This document shows, in pieces, positions 50,441 to 59,746 of a stretch of DNA of 64,000 bases. The notes below the pieces were generated by a model. The model did not search any database. It was not told the DNA's origin and saw nothing but the letters and a program-made list of their open reading frames with translations. How positions within the stretch are numbered: position 1 is the first letter of the stretch; every line of letters starts with the position of its first letter. Origin of the DNA: Streptomyces venezuelae (GTDB taxonomy: Bacteria; Actinomycetota; Actinomycetes; Streptomycetales; Streptomycetaceae); NCBI RefSeq assembly GCF_008642335.1, contig NZ_CP029191.1, positions 6,200,001 through 6,264,000 of the forward strand. The letters run 5' to 3'. The translations under genes were made by a program, and so were the position numbers.

Positions 50441-53400
50441 ATGCGGGGCGACGCGGGCGGCCGCACGGGCCGCGACGGCGGGAGCGGGGCCGAACCGGGG
50501 GACCGGGACGGCCTGGGCGGGCCGTTGTGGTTCCAGGTCCTCGGGCCGGTGCGGGCCTGGCGCGACGGGCAGGCCCTGACGCTCGGGCCCCCGCAGCAGC
50601 GGGCGACGCTGGCCGCGCTGCTGCTGCGCGGCGGGCGGCCGGTGTCGGCGGCGGAGCTGGTGGACGCGCTGTGGGACGAGTCGCCGCCGCCGCGCGCGGT
50701 CGGCACGCTGCGGACGTACGTCTCCCGGCTGCGCGCCCTCCTCGAACCGGACCGGCGCGCCCGCGAGCCCGCGCGGCTCCTGGTGTCGGCGGGCGACGGC
50801 TACGCGCTGCGCGTCCCGCGCGGCGCGCTCGACGCGAGCGAGCTGGAGGACCGGGTATCGGCGGCGCGTACGCTGCGCGGCGCCGGTGAACTCCCCGACG
50901 CCTACGCCGAGTTGACGGCCGCGCTGGCCCTCTCCGACGGCGCGCCGCTGGCCGGGCTGCCCGGCCCGTACGCGCGGCGTCAGCGGGACCGGCTCACCGA
51001 GCTCTCCGTCACCGCGCAGGAGGAGTTCTTCGCCTGCGCGCTCGAACTCGGCTGCCACGGCGAGACGATCGCGCCCCTCAGCGTCTTCGCGGCCGAACAC
51101 CCGCTGCGCGAGCGCGCGCAGGCCCTCCTCATGCTCGCCCTGCACCGGGGCGGCCGTCGTGCGGACGCGCTCGCGGCGTACGAGACGACGCGCCGCACGC
51201 TGGCGACGGAGCTCGGCGTGGACCCGGGCAGGGAACTGACCACGCTCCACGCGGCCCTCCTCCAGGGCACCCCCTTGCCCTCCACGGCCCTCCCATGGCC
51301 GGGCCCCGGCCCTTCCGCCCACACGGCACGATCCCGCGCCGCGGCCCAGCGACGCGAGCTGTCCGGGCGCGCGCCCGGAATGAGGGGGTGGGCACCCGCC
51401 GACACCGGGTCCGGCGGGGCGCCCGGGACGGGGCGTGGCGAGGCGCCGTCCGGGACCGCGCGTGGCGGGGCGCCCGGGACGGGGAGTGGTGGGGTGCCGT
51501 CCGGGGTTGCGTGTGGCGGGGCGCCCGGGACGGGAAGTGGTGGGGCGGCGTCCGGGATCGCGCATGGCGGGGCGCCCGGTTCGGCTGGTGATGTGGCGCA
51601 CGGTGCGGCAGGTGGCGGCGCGTCCGCCGGGGCATCTGGCACGGTGCGGGCCACGGCACCCGGTGCGGCGGCGGGTGTGGCGTGCGGCTCTGCGGACGAT
51701 GCCGTGTCTGGCACGGGTGTCGGTGCGGTTCCGGGCGTGGGGTCTGGCGGGGTTCCTGGTGTGTCGTTGGGTGTGGCGTGCGGCTCTGCGGACGATGCCG
51801 TGTCTGGCACGGGTGTTGGCTCGGTTCCGGGCGTGGGGTCTGGCGGGGTTCCTGGTGTGTCGTCGGGTGTGGCGTGCGGCGCTGCGGACGATGCCGTGTC
51901 TGGCACGGGTGTTGGCGCGGTTCCGGGCATCGCGTCTGGTGCGGTTCCTGGTGTGTCGTCCGGCGTGGCGAACGGCTCTGCGGGTGACGCCGTGTCCGGC
52001 ACGGGTGCCGGTGTGGTGTCGGGGGTGGGCTCCGACGCGGTTCCGGGTGTGGCGTGCGGCGGTGCGGGTGACGGTGTGTCCGGCGCTACCGCTGGTGCCG
52101 TGTCCGGCATGGCGTTGCGTGGGATGACCGGGGCGGTGTCCGGCGCCGAGAAGCCCGTCGTAGTCCCCGGTCGTCTATCCGGCGCCGTACCATCCCTGCC
52201 CGGCACCGCCCCCGCCGTCCCCGTCGCCCCCACCGACCTCACCGCCCGCCCCCTCCCCCTCAGCGTCCCCGCCCCCCTCCACACGACCGTCCCCAGCCCC
52301 GTCCGTGCGTCCGCCGCCCCCCTCACTCCCGCCCAGCTCCTTCCCGACGTGCCCGACTTCGCGGGGCGGGAAGGCGAGGCGCGGGTGTTGACCGAGACGT
52401 TGCGGGCCGCCGTTTCCGGGAGTGCGATGGCCGTGGCCACGCTCACCGGGCTCGGCGGCGTCGGCAAGACCGCGCTCGCCGTGCACGTCGCCCACGCCTT
52501 ACGGGACGAGTTCCCCGACGGACAGCTCTACGTCGACCTGCGCGGCGCCGACGCCGCCCCCGGCGTGGACAGCGGCAGCGCGCTCACCGGGTTCCTGCGC
52601 GCGCTCGGGGTACCGGAGAGTGCCGTTCCGGATGGGCTCGATCAGCAGACCGCGCTTTATCGTTCGCTCCTCGCGGGGCGGCGCGTCCTCGTGTTCCTCG
52701 ACAACGCGCGCGCCACCGCGCAGGTGCGGCCGCTGCTGCCCGGCGCGCCCGGCTGCGCGGTCCTCGTGACCAGCCGCTCGCGGACCATCACCCTGCCCGG
52801 CGCGCGCCTCGTCGACGTCGAGACGATGGACGAGCCGCAGGCACTCGGCCTGCTGAACGCCATGCTCGGCGCCGAGCGCGTGGCCGCGGAGCGGGACGCC
52901 GCACGCGAACTCGTCGCCGTCTGCGGCGGGCTGCCGCTCGCCGTCCGCATCGCCGCCGCGCGCCTCGCCGCACGGCCGGGGCGCCCCATGGCCGACCTCG
53001 TCGCCCGGCTGCGCGACGAGCGCCGCAGGCTGGACGAGCTGCGGGTGGACGATCTGGGCGTCGAGGCGACCTTCCGGCTCGGGTACGAGGCGCTGGAACC
53101 GGGGCTCGCCCGCGCCTTCCGCATGGTCTCGCTCTGCTACATGCCGTCCTTCTGCCGCGGCGCGGCGGGCGCCCTGCTGGGCGTCGACGAGGAGGAGGCC
53201 GAGCAGGCCGTCGAGCGGCTGGTCGACGCCGGGCTGATGGAGCTGCACGGCGAGGACCGCTACCGCTTCCACGACCTCGTACGGCTCTTCGCGCGCCGCC
53301 AGTGCGAGCTGCGCGAGAGCGCGGCCGAACGTGCCGCCGCGCGGCTGCGCTTCCTCGACTACGTCCTGGCCACCGTCATCACCGCGATCCGCCGCACGAA

Positions 53401-54547
53401 GCCGCACAGCGTCCTGCCCGAGCTGCTGCACCGGCCCGACTCCGACGGCAAGGCGCTGCCCGACGAGGCCGCCGCGCACGACTGGCTGGTCGTCGCGCAC
53501 TCGCGGCTCTGCGACGCGGCGGAGAACGCGCTGCGACACGTACCGGACGAGGCGGACGAGGCGAATGAGGCGGGCGAAGCCGCCGACCGGGGCGCCCCGG
53601 ATTCCCGCACCCCACCCGGGCTCCGCCCCGTCGTCGACCTCCTCACCGCCTGGTCCCACCTCGTCGTCGGCACCGCCCGCCACCGCGACCTGGAGCCCCT
53701 CGCCGAACTGGCCCTGCGCACCGCACGGCGGCACGGCGACGACCGGTCGGCCGCCCGCGCGCTGCGGCTGCTCGGCGCGCCGCACTACGGCACCGAGACG
53801 TACGGCCGCGCCGAACAGGCGCTCCGCGAGAGCCTGCACCTCGCCGCGGGCTGCGGCGACCTCCTCGTCGGCGCCGAGGGCAGCCACGAGCTGGCCATCG
53901 TCCTCATGGGCACGGGGCGGTTCGCGATGGCCCTCGAACAACTGCGTCTCGCGTACGCGAGGTTCGGCGCGCTCGGCGGGCACGACGACCGGATCCGCAT
54001 CCTGTCGCACATGGCCCGCGCGTACGTCGCCCTGGGCCGGCGCCCGGCGGCGGACACCGCCATCGACGAGGCGGTGCGGCAGGCGCGGCGCTCGGGCAGC
54101 AGTCACACGCTCGCGCACGTCCTCTACCAGGCGGGCTGCGCGCTGCTCGCGGACGGCAGGGCGGTCGCGGCGTCGGAGCAGCTGCGCGAGGCACAGCGTC
54201 TGCACGGCAGAGCCCGCAACCCGCGCTGGGAGGCGCTGTGCTGGGCCCGTCTCGCCTACTGCGAGCTGGAACAGGGCAGCGTCGGCGAGGCCATGCGCTG
54301 CGCGGACGCGGCGCTCGCCGTCGAGGGCGAACTCGGTGACGCGTTCTGCCACGCGCTGGCGATGGCCGCGCGGGGCCGGGCGCTGCTCGCCCTGGGCGAC
54401 CTCGAACGGGCCAGGGCCGCCCTGCGGATCGCCCACCGCGTCATGGAGCGGCGCGGTGCCCTGGAGGCCGATGAGATCGCCGCTCTGCTCGCCAAGTGGC
54501 GGCCACGCGCGGCGACCCACGGACCGGCACTCTCCGCATACGGCTGA
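50441..54547 (+). CDS. AfsR/SARP-family transcriptional regulator with NB-ARC and TPR domains
   Basis: 1368 residues. An OmpR-type winged helix (LWFQVLGPVRAWRDGQALTLGPPQQRATLAALLLRGGRPVSAAELVDALWDE, about 25-110), a BTAD domain (to about 280), a long Gly/Ala/Val repeat linker (about 313-573), an NB-ARC ATPase with Walker A GLGGVGKT near 670, and a C-terminal helical/TPR region (from about 960). AfsR-like proteins activate promoters through heptamer direct repeats. Leu687 is encoded by TTA (52499-52501), requiring BldA tRNA. Divergent from the sheath operon, it is the likely CIS regulator. ATG 50441 has AAGGGGTG about ten bases upstream; GTG 50363 is an alternative. Confidence 0.88.
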   Translation: MRGDAGGRTGRDGGSGAEPGDRDGLGGPLWFQVLGPVRAWRDGQALTLGPPQQRATLAALLLRGGRPVSAAELVDALWDESPPPRAVGTLRTYVSRLRALLEPDRRAREPARLLVSAGDGYALRVPRGALDASELEDRVSAARTLRGAGELPDAYAELTAALALSDGAPLAGLPGPYARRQRDRLTELSVTAQEEFFACALELGCHGETIAPLSVFAAEHPLRERAQALLMLALHRGGRRADALAAYETTRRTLATELGVDPGRELTTLHAALLQGTPLPSTALPWPGPGPSAHTARSRAAAQRRELSGRAPGMRGWAPADTGSGGAPGTGRGEAPSGTARGGAPGTGSGGVPSGVACGGAPGTGSGGAASGIAHGGAPGSAGDVAHGAAGGGASAGASGTVRATAPGAAAGVACGSADDAVSGTGVGAVPGVGSGGVPGVSLGVACGSADDAVSGTGVGSVPGVGSGGVPGVSSGVACGAADDAVSGTGVGAVPGIASGAVPGVSSGVANGSAGDAVSGTGAGVVSGVGSDAVPGVACGGAGDGVSGATAGAVSGMALRGMTGAVSGAEKPVVVPGRLSGAVPSLPGTAPAVPVAPTDLTARPLPLSVPAPLHTTVPSPVRASAAPLTPAQLLPDVPDFAGREGEARVLTETLRAAVSGSAMAVATLTGLGGVGKTALAVHVAHALRDEFPDGQLYVDLRGADAAPGVDSGSALTGFLRALGVPESAVPDGLDQQTALYRSLLAGRRVLVFLDNARATAQVRPLLPGAPGCAVLVTSRSRTITLPGARLVDVETMDEPQALGLLNAMLGAERVAAERDAARELVAVCGGLPLAVRIAAARLAARPGRPMADLVARLRDERRRLDELRVDDLGVEATFRLGYEALEPGLARAFRMVSLCYMPSFCRGAAGALLGVDEEEAEQAVERLVDAGLMELHGEDRYRFHDLVRLFARRQCELRESAAERAAARLRFLDYVLATVITAIRRTKPHSVLPELLHRPDSDGKALPDEAAAHDWLVVAHSRLCDAAENALRHVPDEADEANEAGEAADRGAPDSRTPPGLRPVVDLLTAWSHLVVGTARHRDLEPLAELALRTARRHGDDRSAARALRLLGAPHYGTETYGRAEQALRESLHLAAGCGDLLVGAEGSHELAIVLMGTGRFAMALEQLRLAYARFGALGGHDDRIRILSHMARAYVALGRRPAADTAIDEAVRQARRSGSSHTLAHVLYQAGCALLADGRAVAASEQLREAQRLHGRARNPRWEALCWARLAYCELEQGSVGEAMRCADAALAVEGELGDAFCHALAMAARGRALLALGDLERARAALRIAHRVMERRGALEADEIAALLAKWRPRAATHGPALSAYG
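51674..52140 (+). repeat. 96-bp coding minisatellite in the SARP gene
   Basis: Units start at 51674, 51770, 51866 and 51962 (exact 96-bp steps) with a shortened copy from 52046. Each encodes GVACGSADDAVSGTGVGAVP followed by GVGSGGVPGVSS with few changes. The first three copies are close to identical. A less regular GAPGTGSGG repeat (51400-51600) precedes them. Confidence 0.92.
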
Positions 54548-54586
54548 GAGCCCGTGTCACGACCCCGGTCCGCGCACCCCGTCCGC

Positions 54587-54608
54587 AAGGGCAGTGGGGC
54601 CTGCCCTT
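54587..54608 (+). terminator. Hairpin after the SARP gene
   Basis: AAGGGCAG-TGGGGC-CTGCCCTT: perfect 8-bp stem, 40 bases past the stop. Confidence 0.55.
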
Positions 54609-54662
54609 GACGTCGCCCTTTCGTACAAGGAGGGACCCGGAGGTGCGCTCTACCGTGCCCGT

Positions 54663-56291
54663 ATGACGTGGTGGAACTCCCTTGACCCGGCCGCGGTGAC
54701 CGTTGACCCCGGTGGCCGGGCGACCGTGCGGCTTCGCGTACGCAACACGGGAGACACCGTCGAGGAGTACCGTCTCGGGGTCGTCGGCGCGGCGGCCGGA
54801 TGGGCCCGCGTCGAACCCGACGTGCTGCGGCTCTACCCCGGCAGCGAGGGCACCGCCGAGATCTCCTTCGCGCCGCCCCGCTCGCCCGACGCCGCGGCGG
54901 GACCCACGCCGTTCGGCATCCGCGTCGAGCCGCGGGAGAACCCCGAGGCCCGGGACGTGGTCGAGGGGCAGGTCACCGTCGCGCCGTTCTCGGAGATCCG
55001 CGCCGAACTCCTGCCGCCCACCATCGTCGGACGCTTCCGCGGCCGGGCCTCGGTCGCCGTGGACAACCTCGGAAACACCCCGCTGACGGCGGCCCTCACC
55101 CTCCGCGACGACGCGGGCCGCCTCACCTACGAGGTCGACCCCACGGCCGTCCAAGTGGCGCCGGGCCGCGCCGCGTTCGCGAACCTGACCATCCGCCCGC
55201 AGCAGGTGCTGTGGACGGGGTCCGGGCAGACGCACCCGCTCACCGTCTCCGTGCGCCGCTCCGGCGACGAGCAGGGCCACGAACTGCCCGGCAGCTTCGA
55301 CCAGCGGCCGGTCCTGCCCCGCAGACTGCTCGCCGTCGGCGGAGTGCTCGCGGCGCTCGCCGTCGCGTCCGTCGTGGCGTGGCTGACCTACGCGCCCGAC
55401 TTCGACGGCTCGGCCCGCGAGAACCAGGCGGCCGCCGCGCCCGCCGCCGTCCCGCAGGGCGGCGAGAAGAACAGCCTCGACGACGCCCCGGCGCCTCCCA
55501 AGGGGGAGAAGGGCGGCGGTGGCGGTCACGGCGGCACGGACTCGGGCTCCGGCGGCACCGGCGGCGGGACCAGCGGCGGCGGCTCCGGCGACGGCGGCTC
55601 ATCGGGCGGCGGCGCCGGTGGGGCCGAAGGCGGCGGCAGCGACGGCGGCGGCGGTGGCGAGAAGGCCGAGCCCGGCGGCGGCAGCCGCAAGGCGCAGGCC
55701 GGCCCGCCCTGGCGGCGCGGCTACGCGCCGGACATCGTCGTCGAGTATGCGCAGCACCGCCTCGCCGCGCTCGGTTCGAAGAATCCCTGCACGCTGACCG
55801 GCCACTGGACGCCGGGCGTCATCGACTCCAACACAGAGGCAAAACTCATCTGTTACCAGAAGGCCGTGGTCCGCACCGGCCAGAACTCCGGGAACAACAC
55901 CGCTCAGATCTTCGAGACGGACGACGTGGGCACGCTCGGCCGTGCCACCCTCACCTCGCTGTGGGCGCAGGGCATCCGGCCCGACGCCGTGCGCTCCGGC
56001 GCCGACACCTGGGAGGTCGTACAGCTCCAGGCGGCGTTCTGGTGGGCCTCGCAGGCCGGCATCAGCGACAAGGACCTGGACCGCGACCGTGCGTACGCCG
56101 AGCACGGCGTCGCCTACTTCAAGAACGGCCGCAGCGCACCCACCACGGCCAGGTACAGCAGCAACACGGCGGCTCACATCAAGGAGTACCAGGCCTCCGT
56201 CGGGCTCCCGGCGACCGGCAAAGCCGACAGCGCGACCCTGCAGGCCCTGGTCGGCGGCAGCGTCCACCACCCCGGCGTGACGGGGCGGTGA
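54663..56291 (+). CDS. CIS-linked single-pass membrane protein with peptidoglycan-binding-like outer domain
   Basis: 542 residues. There is no signal peptide. Residues 1-215 are two or three beta-sandwich repeats (TVDPGGRATVRLRVRNTGDTVEEYRLGVVG, then EPDVLRLYPGSEGTAEISFAPP; COG1470-like). A membrane helix (LLAVGGVLAALAVASVVAWLTY, about 222-244) is followed by a Gly/Ser linker and a C-terminal region with two PG_binding_1-like motifs (AQHRLAALGSKNPCTLTGHW; YQASVGLPATGKADSATLQALVGG). The positive-inside pattern (RR before the helix) implies cytoplasmic N-domain and outer C-domain. Its stop overlaps the start of a paralogue (GTGA). Database entries often name such proteins 'hydrolytic protein', but I see no catalytic motif. 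Confidence 0.82.
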   Translation: MTWWNSLDPAAVTVDPGGRATVRLRVRNTGDTVEEYRLGVVGAAAGWARVEPDVLRLYPGSEGTAEISFAPPRSPDAAAGPTPFGIRVEPRENPEARDVVEGQVTVAPFSEIRAELLPPTIVGRFRGRASVAVDNLGNTPLTAALTLRDDAGRLTYEVDPTAVQVAPGRAAFANLTIRPQQVLWTGSGQTHPLTVSVRRSGDEQGHELPGSFDQRPVLPRRLLAVGGVLAALAVASVVAWLTYAPDFDGSARENQAAAAPAAVPQGGEKNSLDDAPAPPKGEKGGGGGHGGTDSGSGGTGGGTSGGGSGDGGSSGGGAGGAEGGGSDGGGGGEKAEPGGGSRKAQAGPPWRRGYAPDIVVEYAQHRLAALGSKNPCTLTGHWTPGVIDSNTEAKLICYQKAVVRTGQNSGNNTAQIFETDDVGTLGRATLTSLWAQGIRPDAVRSGADTWEVVQLQAAFWWASQAGISDKDLDRDRAYAEHGVAYFKNGRSAPTTARYSSNTAAHIKEYQASVGLPATGKADSATLQALVGGSVHHPGVTGR

Positions 56292-57679
56292 GCGGCATGT
56301 GGACCTCTCTCGAACCGACGGCGACGACCGTCGAGCCCGGCTCGACCGCGAGCGTGCGGCTGCGGGTGCGCAACACCGGCGACACCGTCGAGGAGTACCG
56401 CCTCCAGGTGGTCGGCGCGGCGGCGGGCTGGGCCCGCGTGCAGCCCGACGTCCTGCGGCTGTACCCCGGGGCCGAGGGCACCGCCCAGGTGGAGTTCGCC
56501 CCGCCCCGCACCTCGGACGCGCAGGCGGGCCCGACCCCGTTCGGCGTCCGCGTGCAGCCCCGCGAGACCCCGCACACCGTGGACGTCGCGGAGGGCCAGG
56601 TCACCGTCGGCCCGTTCACCGAACTCCGCACGGAACTGCTCCCGTTGGTCGTACGCGGCCGACTGCGCGCCAAGGCGTCCGTGGCCGTCGACAACCTCGG
56701 CAACCAGCAGCTCACGGCGTCCTTCTCGGGCCGTGAGAACGGCGACGAGCTGGAGGTCGAGTCGGAGCCAGGCTCGGTGCAGGTCGCGCCGGGACGTGCC
56801 GCGTTCGCCGACCTCAGCATCAAGCCCGGCGCGGTCAGCTGGGTCGGCGGCACCGTCAAGCGCCCGTTCACGGTGTCCGTGCTGCGGGCCGGGGTGCCGG
56901 AGCCGGTGGAGCTGCGCGGCACGTACGTACAGCCGTCGTTCATCCCGCGCTGGGCGATGGCCGTCTTCTCGGTGCTGTTCGCGCTGGGCCTCGCGTTCGC
57001 CGTGATGTGGTTCAACCACAAGCCGGCCATGTCGACGCAGGCCAAGGAGAAGGTCGGTGAGCAGCGGGAGCTGCCGCAGACCGACGGCATGAAGAAGGCA
57101 CCGAGCCCGTCGCCGAGCGCCTCCGAGGAGAAGGAGGAGCCGAAGGAGCCCGCGAACGAGGCCAAGCCGCCGGAGTCCGGCGGGGGCGGCGGCGGTGGCG
57201 GCGGCGACAAGAAGGACGACAAGCCGAAGGGCCCCAAGCTGCGCACCATCCGCAGCGCGGAGGGCAGCGGCTGGTACCTGGAGACCAAGCGGGGCGCGAA
57301 GGCGGACGGCACGTATGTCGGCCAGAACCCCGAGCTGACGGACGAGTTCGGCAAGAACCAGAAGTGGATCCTGCACCACTACCCGGAGACCGACACGTAC
57401 TCCCTGGAGGCGGCCAACGCCCCCGGCGCGATCATGGACCTGAAGGTCGGCACGAACATCGTGCAGATCTTCCACGCGCCCCCGGAGAACATCAAGAGCG
57501 GTCAGCTCCCCGACAACCAGAAGTGGAAGCTGGAGAGCCAGCCCAACGGCCTGACCCACATCGTCGGGGTCGGCAACGGCGAGTGCGTGGTCGACATGCA
57601 GAACGACACGAGCGCGATCACCTGGAAGTGCGACGACCGCAAGAGCATGGGCTGGACGATCTCGGACTGGCCGGAGTAA
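56288..57679 (+). CDS. CIS-linked single-pass membrane protein with ricin-type outer domain
   Basis: 463 residues. Residues 1-215 are clearly paralogous to the upstream protein (VRNTGDTVEEYRLQVVGAAAGWARVQPDVLRLYPGAEGTAQ). A membrane helix (WAMAVFSVLFALGLAFAVMWF, about 222-241) leads to a charged/Gly linker and a beta-trefoil-like region (LRTIRSAEGSGWYLETKRG, QKWILHHYPETDTYSLEAAN, QKWKLESQPNGLTHIVGVGNGECVVDMQ) that should bind carbohydrate outside the cell. GTG 56288 overlaps the preceding stop, so the two are made together. The shared inner and different outer modules suggest envelope receptors or docking platforms for the CIS. Confidence 0.82.
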   Translation: MSGMWTSLEPTATTVEPGSTASVRLRVRNTGDTVEEYRLQVVGAAAGWARVQPDVLRLYPGAEGTAQVEFAPPRTSDAQAGPTPFGVRVQPRETPHTVDVAEGQVTVGPFTELRTELLPLVVRGRLRAKASVAVDNLGNQQLTASFSGRENGDELEVESEPGSVQVAPGRAAFADLSIKPGAVSWVGGTVKRPFTVSVLRAGVPEPVELRGTYVQPSFIPRWAMAVFSVLFALGLAFAVMWFNHKPAMSTQAKEKVGEQRELPQTDGMKKAPSPSPSASEEKEEPKEPANEAKPPESGGGGGGGGGDKKDDKPKGPKLRTIRSAEGSGWYLETKRGAKADGTYVGQNPELTDEFGKNQKWILHHYPETDTYSLEAANAPGAIMDLKVGTNIVQIFHAPPENIKSGQLPDNQKWKLESQPNGLTHIVGVGNGECVVDMQNDTSAITWKCDDRKSMGWTISDWPE

Positions 57680-57690
57680 CCCCGGCCAGT
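57666..57690. terminator. Hairpin spanning the stop of the ricin-domain gene
   Basis: ACTGGCCGG and its complement CCGGCCAGT flank seven bases containing the TAA stop. It lies between convergent genes. Confidence 0.55.
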
Positions 57691-57706
57691 CGGAGACCGT
57701 CGCCGG

Positions 57707-59746
57707 TCAGCGTTGCCAGGGCAGGGACGTACCCGGTTCCAGGCGGCCCATCTTGCGGTACTCGCGGCGGGCGCCGGCCCGGACGTCCGCGCCGGACACC
57801 GGGCCGCCGTGGCCCGCCGCCTGATACGCGGCGGTCACGGCGGCCGACCGGATGGCGCCGCCGGACAGTTCGAACTCCTTCGCGCAGGCCGCGAGTTCCT
57901 CGTCCAGGTCGTCGGCGCAGGGCGTCCCCGTCAGGCACGTGCGCCACAGGGCGAGCCGCTGCTCGACGTCCGGGAACGGGAAGTCGACGACCAGGTCGAG
58001 GCGGCGCGTGAACGCGTCGTCGATGTTGGCCCGCAGGTTCGTGGTCAGCACCGCGATCCCGTCGAACGCCTCCAGACGCTGCAGCAGGTACGCGCTCTCC
58101 AGATTCGCGTACCGGTCGTGCGAGCTCTTGACCTCCGAGCGCTTGCCGAAGACCGCGTCGGCCTCGTCGAAGAGCAGCACCGCGTCCGTGCGGTCGGCCT
58201 CCACGAAGATCCGCTCCAGGTTCTTCTCCGTCTCGCCGATGTACTTGTCGACGACCGCCGACAGGTCCACCACGTACAGGTCCAGGCCGAGTTCACCGGC
58301 CACGACCTCCGCCGACAGCGTCTTGCCCGTGCCGGAGTCCCCGGCGAACAGCGCGATGACACCGCGCCCGCGCCCGCCGCCCGTGCGCAGCCGCCACTCG
58401 CCGAGCACCTTGTCGCGGTGCCGGGCACGCAGCGTCAGCTCGTTGAGCATCGCGAGCGGCTCGTCCGGGAGCACGAGGTCCGCGAAGCCGACCTCCGGCC
58501 TGATCCGCCGGGCGTGCTTGTCGAGCAGCGGCGCGGACTGGAGCCGGGCGCTGCGCTGCAGGTGCGCCACGGTCGGCGCGGTTCCGTCGAACGCGGCCAG
58601 TTCGGTGGCGTCCCTTGCCGCGCGCCGGATCTGGGTCCCGCTGAGCCGGTACGGGGCGACGGCCTCGCCGATGTCGAAGTCCGGCTCGTACGCGGGGGAG
58701 TGCCGCGAGAGTTCGGTCTGCCAAGTACTGGCCGTGTCGACGGAGTCCTGCGGCGCGTCGAGCACGAGCAGCCCGGCGTCGGGCGCCCACCCCGGGTCGT
58801 ACGGCTCGCTCCCGAAGAACACGACCGGCACGTCACCGGTGGCGGTCAGAGCCCGCATCAGGGGCCCGGCCCCGTCGGGCAGCGGCCCCACGAGGAGCGC
58901 GGCGCGCCGCAGCCGCGCCTCACGGACCAGCGCGACCGCCGCCGCCTCGCCCGCCGTTCCCGACGGCCGGTACCGCAGCACGGGCAGCCCGGCCGCCCGC
59001 AGCGCGTCCGCCACCGGCTCGGCGGCGGTGCCCTCCCTGCGCTCGCGCAGATGTACGCGGAGCGGCCGCTCGGCGACGAGGGCGGCGAGCCGGACGGCGA
59101 GCGGATGCGCGGAGCCGGCGTCCTCGGCGGCCGGCGCCTCCGACAACTCGACGTCGAGGTCGACGAGCTCCGGGTCGAGCGCGTCGTCCCCGAGCAGCTG
59201 CGCCACCACGCGTTCCGGCACGCGCAGCGCCCTTCCCGGCAGCGGGCGGTCCTCCTCCTCCACGACGAGGAGGCCCCCGGCACGCAGCGGTGACCGGGGG
59301 TGGAAGCGGCGTCGGGCGAGTGGATCGTGCGGTCCCGTGCCCGAGAGGTCGAGGGCCAGCGTGACGGTGGCGCGGCGGCGCCCGACGTCGTCGTTGAGGT
59401 AGCCGTACAGCGGCTCGAAGCGGCGGTCGACGTCGGGGGCGAGGGCGGCGAGCAGGATCTGCTGGTCGAGCGCGCTGAGCCCGAACTCCCGGGCCAGCGA
59501 GTCGAGCACGTCAGGACCCTCGCCCGGAGCCCCGCCCACCACACCGGCACCGTCCGTACCCCCGGAGACAGCCGCCGCGGCGGGCAGGGGAGTGGTGGCG
59601 AGCCGGAAGGCCGTCTCGGGCGTCACGTACATCCCGCGGAGAGGGTCCGCCGCCGTGGGGTCGTCGGCGGAGCGCCGCTCGACCAGTTCGGCGACGCGCC
59701 CGCGCAGTGCCTCGAGCCGCTCGACCATGACGTCGCGCGCGCTCAC
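57707..59746 (-). CDS. cis15: CIS AAA+ ATPase (Cis15)
   Basis: 679 residues. Walker A GDSGTGKT near 467, Walker B VLLFDEADAVFGKRSEVKSSHDRYANLESAYLLQRLE near 523, sensor/arginine-finger region TTNLRANIDDAFTRRLDLVVDFPFPD. The N-terminal 400 residues are the variable regulatory part typical of eCIS ATPases (Afp15), a conserved component whose exact role (assembly or recycling) is unsettled. GTG 59746 overlaps the DUF4255 stop. Confidence 0.93.
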   Translation of the reverse strand: MSARDVMVERLEALRGRVAELVERRSADDPTAADPLRGMYVTPETAFRLATTPLPAAAAVSGGTDGAGVVGGAPGEGPDVLDSLAREFGLSALDQQILLAALAPDVDRRFEPLYGYLNDDVGRRRATVTLALDLSGTGPHDPLARRRFHPRSPLRAGGLLVVEEEDRPLPGRALRVPERVVAQLLGDDALDPELVDLDVELSEAPAAEDAGSAHPLAVRLAALVAERPLRVHLRERREGTAAEPVADALRAAGLPVLRYRPSGTAGEAAAVALVREARLRRAALLVGPLPDGAGPLMRALTATGDVPVVFFGSEPYDPGWAPDAGLLVLDAPQDSVDTASTWQTELSRHSPAYEPDFDIGEAVAPYRLSGTQIRRAARDATELAAFDGTAPTVAHLQRSARLQSAPLLDKHARRIRPEVGFADLVLPDEPLAMLNELTLRARHRDKVLGEWRLRTGGGRGRGVIALFAGDSGTGKTLSAEVVAGELGLDLYVVDLSAVVDKYIGETEKNLERIFVEADRTDAVLLFDEADAVFGKRSEVKSSHDRYANLESAYLLQRLEAFDGIAVLTTNLRANIDDAFTRRLDLVVDFPFPDVEQRLALWRTCLTGTPCADDLDEELAACAKEFELSGGAIRSAAVTAAYQAAGHGGPVSGADVRAGARREYRKMGRLEPGTSLPWQR

